Source of the DNA: Sipunculus nudus
Taxonomy: Eukaryota > Annelida > Sipuncula > Golfingiida > Sipunculidae
DNA: 64,000 nt
Assembly (NCBI GenBank): GCA_026874595.1
Contig: CM049309.1
Span: 7,464,576 to 7,528,575 of the forward strand
Reading direction: 5' to 3'
Shown: piece after piece, positions 50,573 through 61,065 of the stretch
Layout: the number at the start of each line of letters is the position of its first letter
Position numbering within the stretch: position 1 is the stretch's first letter
Made by a program: the position numbers and the translations under genes
The notes under the pieces: model-generated
What the model saw: only the letters and a program-made list of their open reading frames with translations
Database searches by the model: none
What the model was told of the DNA's origin: nothing

Positions 50573-51157
50573 TTAGCTTGATGTCATTGTATGCACTACA
50601 GAACTGTTTCGTAAGTACAGCTTATCAGCTGTGCTCGCTGTACAAGTACAATCTGAAATGATCGTATGCGTTTTTAGTTCGTTCAATAAGCCTGGATTAA
50701 TTTGGGATACAGGGTTCGTTGAGGTTTTCATGGTCCAGATAGCTATTGGGTTGATTGGGAAAACATGTATGTTTCCGTGTTGCATAAATTACATTTTTTT
50801 TTGTTTTTGTAGAGTAGGCCTTATGTTTCGCTAGTATTTCCCAACTGATGGCATATTGTACATTTGCTTTTTTTCAACGTCCATACATACTGGCTTAATA
50901 TGGGGCGGTTTCTGAATTTTTAAGCTGCTTATGTGTCCGTGATATCTTAATTTGAATGTGTTCTTGGTTAGTCCTATACATGTTTTAACGCGGTAATTGT
51001 CTTGTCTGGTGACTGTGGCCTGGTATATTACACTCGTCCTTGATCGGGCACTCATTTTTATTCCTACAATTGTAATTTGTTTCGGTAGCTTCCGTTTTTC
51101 CTTTCTCTCTTTCATGACTAAGGATTTTTTATTGTGTGCCGATATTAGTCGTGACAA
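50573..51157 (-). pseudogene. Penelope-like element remnant, GIY-YIG endonuclease region
   Basis: Minus-strand frame 51157-50831 encodes SVIYQATVTRQDNYRVKT followed by CIGLTKNTFKLRYHGHISSL. This is the arrangement of the GIY-YIG endonuclease domain that follows the reverse transcriptase in Penelope-like retroelements: an 'IY-x-A-V' strand, then 'YIGLTxxxFKxRYxxH'. Here the tyrosine before IGLT is replaced by Cys. Downstream (50785-50573), another frame with LLNELK and a Cys/Thr-rich end resembles the decayed domain C-terminus, implying a frameshift or loss between. No reverse-transcriptase part is recognisable upstream. A dead fragment; the family call rests on motif recall. Confidence 0.6.
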
Positions 51158-52416
51158 GAAAATAACCCCGTTGAAACATATATAGAACTAAATGAGAATA
51201 CATTCAAATCAAGCTAACTATACACAGTATATTACTATTGCTCCAATGTACGGTACAGAGCACTTTCACTGTGATGTATTAAACTTTAATGTATTGATTA
51301 TATATATATTGTTTTATTGATATACAGGCCAGAGGAAGTCATTATTTTGATAATTGTTTTGACAGTTTGACACTATTTTGAAATATCTAGAATTGTTTAC
51401 CTCTTAAAAGTGCTGAGAACGCAAATAAGATATATAAAGAATATTTTGCAGCCATGCTCAATGTCACAGTTTTTTTTCATTTCATTTTGGAGGATATTTT
51501 TAAGCTAAGTAAGAGAGTTTTAAGGCAATTTATAGATATAAGTTATTATCATCGGCTGACCCAGTGAAAGTAAATCTTTGATATAAATACCTGTTAATGT
51601 TTCCACAATATATCTATATAACTATTAAGCATTATTACAAACATTGTTTAAAGTCTGTTGTTTAGGATGAAATAAAAACCATTCAGAAATTATGTTATCG
51701 AATTTATTTATAAATGACATGCAAGTTCATCACAAGGAGTGAAAGAAAGACAGAAAGAAAGGAAGGAAGAAAGAAAGAAAGAAAAAGGAATGAATATATG
51801 AACGAAAGAATGGGAAAGAGTGAGTGAACGAACAGAGAACGAATGAACGAACAAAAAAAACGAAGAAATGAAAGAATGAATGAATGGAAGAATGAATGAA
51901 AAATGAATGAAAGAAATGATTGAATGAATGAACGAATGAATGAAAAATGAATGATTGAATGAATGAATAGAACTACATCATAATAAGATTTCTCAGATAG
52001 TATTGTATTTTATGTGTAACAGTTGTATTAAAATGCAGTTATACAGCGAGTATAAAGTTCAGTTCATCAGTGAACACATAATATACATAATACCTTATAA
52101 TATAAATACGAATTTAAATATGGTAGGAAATTAATACCAGACTTTTTGATATGTGTGTCTTGATAATGTAGATAATGTTCAAGTTCCAGTGGTACGCTGT
52201 ATATGCTAGCTGCTAGCAAACACATGAAAAGTCTCGGGGTTGCTATTCAAAAGAAAAAATTGTGCACGCATCAAGTACAGTCGAAGTACAAAGTTCTTGC
52301 CCGGAAAAGGTGTACATTTTACGCGCTCTATCTGAGTTTGAGTCAGGTTTACATAACATATAAAACATATAAAATGTTAATATCAAACGGTCACGTGTAA
52401 TAAGAAATCGATTTTG
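51158..52416. other. Intergenic, with a purine-rich simple tract
   Basis: AT-rich sequence plus the GAAA/GAAT tract listed separately. No supported ORF. Confidence 0.5.
51738..51970. repeat. Degenerate (GAAA)n/(GAAT)n tract
   Basis: About 230 bases of GAAAGAAAG, GGAAGAAAG, GAACGAAT and GAATGAAT words, almost pyrimidine-poor on the + strand. A compound decayed tetranucleotide repeat. Confidence 0.9.
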
Positions 52417-52588
52417 TATAAATAGTTATATGTCGTGAATTTTTAGGCATGTGGCAACAGGACAACAAGATGGACCAATATAACCAGAAATAAAGCATTT
52501 TTTATAAATAGTTATATGTCGTAAATGTTTAGGCATGTGGCAACAGTTCAACCAGTTGGATCAATATAACCATAAAATAAAGCATTTT
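52417..52588. repeat. Tandem duplication of ~86 bp
   Basis: TATAAATAGTTATATGTCGT to AAATAAAGCATTTTT at 52417-52502 recurs at 52503-52588 with several substitutions. Confidence 0.9.
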
Positions 52589-52599
52589 TGACAGAATTA

Positions 52600-52605
52600 T
52601 TTATT
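52600..52605 (-). promoter_or_regulatory. Candidate polyadenylation signal for the ZIP gene
   Basis: TTTATT on the + strand, i.e. AATAAA on the minus strand, about 405 bases after the ZIP stop. AATAAA-like words are common in this AT-rich DNA. Confidence 0.25.
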
Positions 52606-52627
52606 TACTAGCTATAAATCCATAATT

Positions 52628-52740
52628 TCGACATGCGATATGTGACAGCCGGGTTTTAGTGTGCATGCACAACGGCACCTCCACAGTTAAATGTGGAATA
52701 TCGCCATTTTGGACCACACCCCAATCATCAAATAATTGTG
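52628..52740. repeat. Dispersed repeat, copy 1
   Basis: ATTTCGACATGCGATATGTGACA, then GGGTTTTAGTGTGCATGCAC and TTTGGACCACACCCCAATCA, parallels 57826-58015 in the same order with substitutions. Unclassified. Confidence 0.55.
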
Positions 52741-53009
52741 GGACAAACTGTGTTTAGCGCAAACACAACGATTCTTTTTCTTCCCCTCGTGGAGTGGTAC
52801 CTTGCTTTTAAGCGGGATGTCGAATGTCGGAAATTGTAGACCGTGTTATTGAACAAACCTGTCCTGTATATTTCAGGAAAAGGCACATGGCGTACAGTCT
52901 ATATAAAGGGGTGGATCATCACTGCAATGCCTTTTAATTCCACCTTTTAAGCCAAGGTCAATGGCAAATCCATACTCAGAAATAAGAATATAAAACGACT
53001 GTGACCGTA

Positions 53010-54110
53010 TCAGCCGGGTGCAATCATATAAAGCAAAGATATTAGTCCATAACCCAACACAGCAAACAGAACGCGCAGCCAGTCATGGTTTTCCCCCAGC
53101 TCACGGTTCAGCACTTCAAAAAACGTGACGTAGAAGAAAGTCCCTGTAGACACCCCCTGAAGTATTGCTTGAGCAGCCAATGATCCTATCGTGCTCTCCC
53201 CAGCTGAGGTAATGGCCGTCCCTATACCCACTCCTACTGGGCATATCACGGCAAATATCATCACAGAAAGCCCGGTGACCCGAACACCGGCGCCGCTACG
53301 TAGCAGTTGTAAACCAAGACTCAAAGAGATGACGGACTTGTGGATGCTGATGGCGGTGAGCAGCTCCCAGACTGCGGGGTTAGTGTCCTCCAGGCCGATG
53401 GCGAGTCCTTCAAACAGAGTATGTAACGATAACGCAAACAGTAACACCAGAGAGCGAAGGGTGTGCAGCTTGGGGGAGTGCACGTCTTCTAGAACACAGA
53501 CTGCCCCCTTATTAGTGTTCTGGGAGTCTTTAACTCCAACAGGATTTGAGTCATCTTCGCGGTGAGTATCTTTTCTTCTATGTTCCCTGTGTAAATAATT
53601 ACTTGATGTGCCACTGTTTCCGGTCATATTCTCACTTTCACTCGCTCCATAGTTTCTCTGCGTCTCCAAACTATTACCGAGTGGTGTACGTTCATCCGTG
53701 TGCTCGTCCGCATAATTTCCCGCCCTTCGGTTTTGCGGAGCATGTCCTTGTTTGTGGTGAGAGGACTTTTTTGAGAAAAGCCTGGCCACGCTGTGTTCCA
53801 AGCAAAGGATTAAAAAGAATCCTACTCCAGTCACAAATTCAGCGGTTGCAAAATCGGGCTTAAAATGAATTTTGTCCAACAATCTGGTGAATATCTCCCT
53901 TGTATCTGGCAACTGATGAAGAAACGCCGTACCGAGGAAAACACCCCCGGCGCAACAGTTGAGGTAAGCGAAAATAGTGCCTATGTACTCACTGTGGCCG
54001 TTTGTACCCACCTTCAGTGACCTTCTTAACGTGACAGGTAGGAGGCCAAAAATACCTGCCAAAACCAGAACGACACACGCGGCCAATACTTTAGCTGCCC
54101 ATAGCTCCAT
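53010..54110 (-). CDS. ZIP-family zinc transporter, SLC39A1/2/3-like
   Basis: 366-residue polytopic membrane protein importing Zn2+ into the cytosol, ZIP subfamily II. Visible segments: TM1 ~5-26; TM2 ~44-66 with NCCAGGVFLGTAFLHQLPD; TM3 ~91-112; a hydrophilic His-rich loop ~113-216 (SSHHKQGH, DEH, HREH, THRED); TM4 ~219-240 with LSLHTLFEGLAIGL, where His230 and Glu234 match the metal-site HxxxE; TM5 ~248-270 with SIHKS (His257); TM6 ~277-300; TM7 ~306-333; TM8 ~344-364 ending IAPG. Length fits SLC39A1-3. The start is placed at MELWAAK (54110); the frame stays open upstream to 54206, but those 32 residues are polar and precede a typical ZIP N-terminus. There is no intron in the coding part. 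The vertebrate paralogues cannot be told apart by eye. Confidence 0.93.
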   Translation of the reverse strand: MELWAAKVLAACVVLVLAGIFGLLPVTLRRSLKVGTNGHSEYIGTIFAYLNCCAGGVFLGTAFLHQLPDTREIFTRLLDKIHFKPDFATAEFVTGVGFFLILCLEHSVARLFSKKSSHHKQGHAPQNRRAGNYADEHTDERTPLGNSLETQRNYGASESENMTGNSGTSSNYLHREHRRKDTHREDDSNPVGVKDSQNTNKGAVCVLEDVHSPKLHTLRSLVLLFALSLHTLFEGLAIGLEDTNPAVWELLTAISIHKSVISLSLGLQLLRSGAGVRVTGLSVMIFAVICPVGVGIGTAITSAGESTIGSLAAQAILQGVSTGTFFYVTFFEVLNRELGENHDWLRVLFAVLGYGLISLLYMIAPG

Positions 54111-54206
54111 GTTTCTCGAATGAACACCTATGGTTGATCGTTGCACCTGTAGTATTATAACGGCACATGCCCGTGAGCACAATGCATTTTGTTTGCAGGC
54201 GGCCAC

Positions 54207-55522
54207 GCCGTCTCCCCGTTGGACTTTACCCCTATTCAGTTGTCTGTTTAATATTCATCATGCCACTGTCACGAATAATAAGTCATGATCATGCAAATTT
54301 CAGCTGTAGAGATATACTAGGTTGTAAACCTGCACATGTCACTGTATCATATTATATTTGGCGTCTTTCCAGTTTGCCCTTCCAGACTACCAGTTCTTCG
54401 ATTACCGGTTATATTCAATCACAAGCGATCTCGTCCATGCACTTATTAGGCAGCTTGTATGTCACTGACAGCAACACCGTTGCCCGATTTTTGTAAAATA
54501 CAAAATCGCCCGCCTGCACTAATATCTTAAATAAAGTGCCTGAGAAATCCATCTTAATTTTTCCCTTCATTATGGCTAATCAAACGATTCTTTTTTAAAG
54601 AAAATTCTTTGACGAGTTAGTTAAATGGTAACCTGGAGCACAGGTAAATCTTTTTTCTTTATTTATTTATTTTTTATCATTGGGCAATACGTATACATCC
54701 GAGGCCTGATCCGCAACTCAACGATTTGATCCATTTATGTGAAATGATGGATGTGTTTCTCAGTAATAGGTTCGAACGACCCCATTTCGGCGATCCAATC
54801 CCACAGTTTAAATGTCCGACTCATAGAACTTGTAAAGCTACCTGACATAATTAAATAAGCTATATACCGTTGTCAAACTTAAGACTTCCGATTGAGTGTA
54901 TTATAATTATTATTTATTTTTTTTATATTCTAGTCTCCGACATCCGGAAACCTCCACAAGTTGTTAACTAATGACATAACATGGTTAAAATGAACAACAG
55001 AGAAGATATAGAAAAACAAATTCAATAATATTTAAGGTATGACTATAATAAGAGATAAGATTATAAAATATTTTGTATTTAAGAAAAAAAAAGAAAATCC
55101 TTTCCAGATTTATATAAAAATAAAAATAAAACATTTATGCTGCAAATATAATTTTGTTTTTATCATAAAAAAAAGGAGATTAGGGGAAATGTTTTCACAG
55201 TTAAACATATTTTTTAATTGTTAATATCATTTGACAGAAGATAGCGCTATGGGTTACCAACGTTAATGCTCATCTTCATGCATAGCCCGGCAGATGGCGC
55301 TTCAACATTTGTAAACTGTTTTGGATATATTGATATAAAAAGGTAAGATGAGATAAAATTTATAAGCCTTCAGTTCCAGATATTTGTTGCTGACTTACAA
55401 TTCACTGCATAAAAATAAATAAATAATTACATATACTAGCTGAAAAACCTGGTATACCGGGCTGTTTAGCTGGGTTGGGGAGATGTATTAATAAGATGAG
55501 GAATTTTGGCTCATTTTTTTTT

Positions 55523-55524
<2 letters not shown>
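54207..55524. other. Upstream of the ZIP gene, non-coding
   Basis: Probable ZIP 5' UTR/promoter region; no TATA box or metal-response element was identified with confidence. AT-rich after about 54.5 kb. Confidence 0.45.

Positions 55525-55580
<56 letters not shown>
55525..55580. repeat. (AT)n microsatellite
   Basis: About 27 TA units, nearly pure. Confidence 0.95.
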
Positions 55581-55584
<4 letters not shown>

Positions 55585-55589
55585 CTTCA

Positions 55590-56770
55590 GAAGAGAAATC
55601 ACCTGCAGCTGTTGTACTTTACTAAGAATATAGGATCTCCAGTTATATGTTTTAAATGCAAATTTAAGTTTTTTATATTTTTAAATCAGTGACCAATTAA
55701 AGACATGTAGTCCAAATGTTGGTTATTTGGGACTGCTTGGAGACCCCGCAGGGGTAATTTTGGCTTTACTGCATTCAGACCAGGATGGTGAGAAAATGAG
55801 ATACACAAGCCCAGATTTTCTTGGCCTTGTTTGACTGTAGGAAAAAAAACAAATTTCCAGGTAAAAAAAATTAATATCAGAATTTATTTTGAAAATTATT
55901 GATAAGAGACCCACACTTCAGATGTTTTGTAGATGTTATATGAGAAAAACAAATACAGCCACGTGTCCTTCAGACACCAGCAATTGGCGACCCCTTTTGA
56001 GTGATAAGTTTACTAAAACCACCAATAGCTATAAATATATGAAACTTCAAAAAAGAAATCGCAAGTTATAAGTTTTAAATGAACATTGAAGCTAAAAATC
56101 CCATTTGCTGCTGGTTTGCTTTCATAAAATATTAGCAACTTAATTGTCGAGGATGCTCCCGCATGCAAGGAATTGTATCAAATCGTAAAATATTTTGTTC
56201 ATGTTAAATAAAATGGACGCTTCGTCGCATATGCCTTTGAAAATTGTTTATATGGAGTGATGGCAGAAATTGGTAGAGGGTCCAAAAAAGGTGCCCTTGT
56301 TGTAACCAGGAACCCGTCGGCAGCAAACAGTCACAGGGAACTTTGCGAGAAGTTGTGCCATATGTCGTCTTTCCTGCAATTCCTATGAAAAAATATTACG
56401 CCGATTTGGACGTATAGCAAAAATCTTGGTTAAGTTGGACTAATGTTTAATTTTTTTTTCATATGTAAAATGAGACACTATGTTTACCATGTCGTACGAC
56501 AGAATCGGCTTCGGACAATTCTTTGCCATATCAACGAATTTTAGACAAAATCGTTCGACAATAGTATTATCGGTAGAGTATGAACGCTTGAAAATAAGTC
56601 ATTCTGCTGTTGCCTGCAGCTGTAGTACTTAACTACAAATATGGTCGTTTAAGTTACCTCCAGTTATATGTTTAAAATGCACATTGCAGCTAAAAATCCT
56701 ATTTGCTGCAGGTTTGCTTTAATAAAATATCAAGCAGATGACCATCTTAGGGATGCCTTTGTATATATGA
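55590..56770. repeat. Three diverged copies of a ~500-bp repeat
   Basis: The sequence CCTGCAGCTGTTGTACTTTACTA ... CCAGTTATATGTTTTAAATGC near 55601-55660 recurs at about 56041-56150 (GCAAGTTATAAGTTTTAAATG, then GCTAAAAATCCCATTTGCTGC) and at about 56610-56760 (GCTGTAGTACTTAACTAC, then GCTAAAAATCCTATTTGCTGC and GGTTTGCTTTAATAAAATAT). Spacing is roughly 450-560 bases. Unclassified. Confidence 0.6.
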
Positions 56771-57500
56771 AGGTCCCTGCATGGATCCCACACCGGAAAA
56801 TCCAACTAATGTAAGATCATTATCCTCCTGTACGTGCTGATACTCGAGCAGTTTCGGAATTTGCCGGGGCTGCGGCATCCGCATCTTTCTTATGGGCCAG
56901 AGGTCTTTGCTACTCAGAACGCTCCTCTTCTAGTTGGGAACTGTGGGGACGGCCGGAACGTATTGTCTGAACTGTCAAATTTAAAATAAAAATTAGTTAT
57001 ATTTCAAGGATACACTGTTTACATTTCACATGCTCATTTTCATGGAGGTATTCATTGAAACCATGAAGAACTCGATGAGAACAAAATCCAAGCAATCACG
57101 AGTTTTTTATGCAACAATTATGACATAAAAAATGCCTAAATGTCTGACAGTTTTGATTTTAGAGAAAATTTACTCAAAATATTTTCTTTGGCTGCAGACT
57201 TGGGAGTTACATGGAAAAGGTCAGAGAGTGACTCACGGTGAATGATAGGTGTTATATTTTCAATGGGAAAGGTGCATAAACTGACCAATTAATTACAATA
57301 CATATATGGAAGAAATTTAATATATTTAAAACTCAATTAAACAGACTTTCTTGTTTAATTAATACAACTCGCACCAGTAATCGTTTGATGGAAGAGCTCA
57401 GTTAAAGATAGCGCCATCTGTTGGCTATCCGGGGAAATAGATCCACAAAAGCAAGTGAAACAACTGTGTATATCATGTGAGTACATGTATAATATGCACA
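56771..57500. other. Intergenic, nothing recognised
   Basis: AT-rich sequence without a supported feature up to the minisatellite. Confidence 0.5.
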
Positions 57501-57683
57501 GTTCATGTTCATATGAGAATAATATGTACAGTTCTTGTTCAGATGAGAATATTATGGACAGTTCTTGTTCAGATGAGAATTTTATGTACAGTTCTTGTTC
57601 AGATGAGAATATTATGTACAGATCTTGTTCAGATGATAATCTATTGTACAGTTCATGTTCGAACAAAGAATGGCTTTCGTACA
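57501..57683. repeat. 30-bp minisatellite, six units
   Basis: Units of GTTCTTGTTCAGATGAGAAT plus ATTATGTACA start at 57501, 57531, 57561, 57591, 57621 and 57651; the last is degenerate. Because 30 is a multiple of three, frames stay open on both strands: YSSCSDENIM repeats on +, and a SSEQELYIIF-type repeat on -. Open frames here are therefore not evidence of a gene. Confidence 0.95.
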
Positions 57684-57825
57684 GTTACAATTTTTTACTC
57701 TTAAATGCATACAAAGTAATCATCCTGTCGAATAGTGCCCATTTGCATGTTAGTCCCGTATCACTTTATAATAGTTTACCCACAGAAAGCTTTTTAAGGA
57801 ATGTTTGTAGCTAGCAGTATACCCA

Positions 57826-58015
57826 AAATTTCAAAATGCGACTTGTGACATATGGGTTTTAGTATGTACGCAAAATGGCAGCCCCTTGAGAAACTGGGAG
57901 AAAAAAAAAACTGTCAGAGTATTGTGGAAAGGGGACGTGTTTTGCAAAAAGTTTAGAGTGGATTAACGCTTTTTAGACTACACCCTAATCCTCATATAAT
58001 AGAAGGCTGGTTTTA
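57826..58015. repeat. Dispersed repeat, copy 2
   Basis: Parallels 52628-52740: AATGCGACTTGTGACATATG, GGGTTTTAGTATGTACGCAA and TTTAGACTACACCCTAATCC, with an insertion of about 60 bases. Confidence 0.55.
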
Positions 58016-58972
58016 CAAATAATTCTGTCATTTCTTATCATTCTCGAATACTTATTTCAGAATTTCATATGATGGTATCCTGTAATTGTCAAATCATACT
58101 TTTTATATTTTTTTTTCAGATGAAGGGGAGGGGGATCTCTCTTATTTAACAGTTTGAAAATATTTATCTGGAAACAAACATACATGTTTATGCAAATTTG
58201 ACTTCTGCAATAAAGTATATTAAAGTAGAAAGATTATAAGTATTAGTAGGGACTTAATTCTTGACATATCTTTACCCGGCGTTATTTGTTATATGACGGT
58301 TGTATATACATATATATCATTATAAGGATACGTGTATACATTGAAGGTATCTCTGTATTTGTATCTATTAAGATATATGTGTGAACATGTATACACACTG
58401 ACGGCTTATATACGCACTGTGATTGTGATTATGGGAGCATTTATTTATGTAAGAATGCATATGTACGGACATTGATTTTTCAACTAGGTTAAGGCATTAT
58501 GAAGAGTAACTACATATGCATATACAGTATATATGCATTGATAGCATGTTTTTGACTGGTGTATTTGATTATACATATATTTTTACAATTGGTGTGCCAT
58601 CTTTATATATGTTTTCAACTATTTAAAGGTTGGGTGGTGTTTTAGCCTGAGTATGTATATATTAAGTCTACACTGTGGCTTAGTATTAGTAAAGTATTGA
58701 AGACATACATATAAAACATATAAACTCAATGACGGAGTTTTTTTTTGTGTGTGTATGAATACATCTGTACATGCATAACTTGAGTATCTGTGTATGTCTG
58801 TGTATGTTTAGTCCACATAGTACGGTAAAAATAATATGTACTTGCATTTATGTAGCATTATATTATGTGCACTTTGCATGTACAACAAGTTAGGGTAACA
58901 CCATGCTACCTCTTACCTGAACTAGGTCTAATACATACGGAAAGGTCGGAAAGGTTTCTTTTTTAAAGCCAT
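58016..58972. other. Intergenic, TATA/TGTATA-rich
   Basis: Long irregular stretch of TATGTATA and ACATATAT words, with no ORF or defined repeat unit. Confidence 0.5.
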
Positions 58973-59090
58973 ATATTCACCTGAATCATTTGTAGATTTT
59001 TATTTTATTTCTGCCTTAATCTATGTACATATTAATAGACTGTAGGTTATTCCTGGTAAGAAAGGCCTTTGTTAACAACAGGACAAATAC
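58973..59090 (+). mobile_element. 5' end fragment of the TTAA MITE family (copy E)
   Basis: Starts TTAAAGCCATATATTCACCT, then GAATCATTTGTAGATTTTTATTT and the family-like TTGTTAACAACAGGACAAAT. No 3' end found, so truncated or replaced. Confidence 0.45.
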
Positions 59091-59262
59091 ACCCCACCCC
59101 GCCCCCTTGGACAATTAACCCGCCCTCCTGACAACTTACCCCCGGACAATTACTCCCCAGACAATAATTCCACAAAGGACGGTTATATATACTGTTATTA
59201 TATATCCCCAAAACAACTGGCGGTAACTGTCATGCAGAGAGGGTAATTGTCTGTGGGGTATA
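59085..59262. repeat. GACAATTACCCC-type repeats with an inverted partner
   Basis: GGACAATTAACCC, GACAACTTACCCCC, GGACAATTACTCCCC and AGACAATAATTCC follow one another at 59109-59171. GGGTAATTGTCTGTGGGG, the inverse, lies at 59239-59256. Possibly the two ends of a small element. Confidence 0.55.
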
Positions 59263-59274
59263 TGAAGAGTTTTT

Positions 59275-59450
59275 GTAGGGGTTCTTTCAACAACCTTAGC
59301 ATTACAGTCACAAGGTTCTTGAGGGTTCTTTAAACGGTTCTTTTGGTTTCTTTGAAGAGATCTTTTGGGTTCTTTACCGGTTCTTAATTTTTGGTTGATT
59401 TATGGGGTTCTTTAAATGATTAATTTTGGTTCTTAATATGGTTTTTTTGT
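59275..59450. repeat. Degenerate GGTTCTTT tandem tract
   Basis: GGTTCTTT/GGTTCTTNA words recur about 12 times with irregular spacing. No coding potential. Confidence 0.75.
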
Positions 59451-60900
59451 TTTTTTTTCAAGTGTCTCAGGTGGTCTTGTATTAATTCTTGTAGTTGAGA
59501 TAAATTATAGAAAAAATACTAAAATAACATATGGAATATATTCTGATCAAAGGTCTTCATTCAGTTAGTTTCTGAAGAAAGCTGCTACAATGTATACCAA
59601 AATATTTATTTTAACAAGTGACCCGTGGGTCATGACGCTCAGCCGACTGACATATTGACAATATGTCCTTGCACAGACAACTAATTAAGGTAATGTAGGT
59701 GGCATCATTGTACATGCATATTAGCTTAAGTTCATCAAGACCCACAACAAATCTGATGACAAACCAACCGGCCTTTCATGATGAATCTGGCAATTTAAGT
59801 GTATTTTCATTATTTCTAGGGTGCTCAAACATACCCCAAAACTCTGAGAATATAGTTCACTGTGACCTAATTTCAGGTTTCTGGGTAGAACCTTTGAGGA
59901 ACTCTCAGGATGTCAAGTTAGAAGATTCTGGGCCCAAAGGTTATGATTTGTGCCCTACTTTGGTATCAAATTTTCAATTATTATGAGGGGTGCTTATATT
60001 TATAAGCCCCATAGCTCAGAAAATATGGGTAACTGAGACCTAAATACACGTTTCCAAGGAGATTTTCATAGACCTCCCTGGATTTTAGGTTAGACGATTC
60101 CAGGTCCAATGTTTATGATTTGTGCCCTGCTTTGGCATCAAATTTTTAATTATGATGGGGGTGCTTATAAGCCCAATAGCTCTGAAAATATTGGTAACAG
60201 AGACCTAATTCAAGGTTTCCGAGAAGACTTTTCATGGACCTCTCTGGATGTAAAGTGAGAAGATTTAAAGTCCAGCGGTTACAATTTGTGCCCTGTTTAC
60301 AGATGACGGCATCTTTTGAGGTCCCAAAAATAGAGAAAAAAAATCTTTAAAAAATCGAAAAATACAGGTGGCGCCACCAGTCTGCAGACACTGATAAAAC
60401 ACTTCATGATTAATATCCATGCAAAGAATCATGGTGATCAATGCATTAGTTGTTCAGATACTTGAGCTTTTGTATCAAATTTTTCATTATACTGGGGGGT
60501 ACTTCGGAGCCCCATAGCTTGAAGAATATGGGTAACAGAGACTTAATTCCAGGTTTCCAAGTAGACTTTTCATGGATCTATCTGGATGTATAGTAAAAAG
60601 ATTCCTGGTCCAGCGTTTACGGTTTGTGCCCTTCAACAGATGACGGCATCTTTAAAGGTCTCGAAATAGAGAAAAAAAAGTTAAAAATCGAAAAAATACA
60701 GGTGGCGCCACCAGTCTGCAGAAACTGATAAAACACTCCATGATTAATATCCATGCAAAGAATCATGGTGATCAATGCATTAGTTGTTCAGATACTTGAG
60801 CTTTTGTATCAAATTTTTCATTATTCTGGGGGGTACTTCAGAGCCCCATAGCTGGAAGAATATGGGTAACAGAGACCTAATTCAAGGTTTCAAAAAAAGA

Positions 60901-60981
60901 GTTCTCACTTTGCATCCAGAGAGGTCCGTGAAAACTCTTTTTAGTTCTTCTCACTTTGCGTCAAGAGAGGTCCATGAAAAG
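60901..60981. repeat. Local inverted duplication inside a core unit
   Basis: The ~36-bp core segment CTTTTCATGGACCTCTCTGG...AAAGTGAGAA appears here twice in reverse complement (60902-60937 and 60948-60980), in place of the single direct copy in other units. Confidence 0.8.
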
Positions 60982-61065
60982 ATTCCAGGTCCAGCGTTTA
61001 CGATTTGTGCCCTTTTAACCGATGATGGAATCTTTAAGGTCTCAAAACAGAGAAAAATAATCGTA

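Noticed and set aside
54111-54206. Upstream in-frame ATG of the ZIP gene (32 extra residues)
   Set aside because: The extension is polar and Cys-rich and unlike ZIP N-termini. MELWAAK directly precedes TM1 as in SLC39A1-3.
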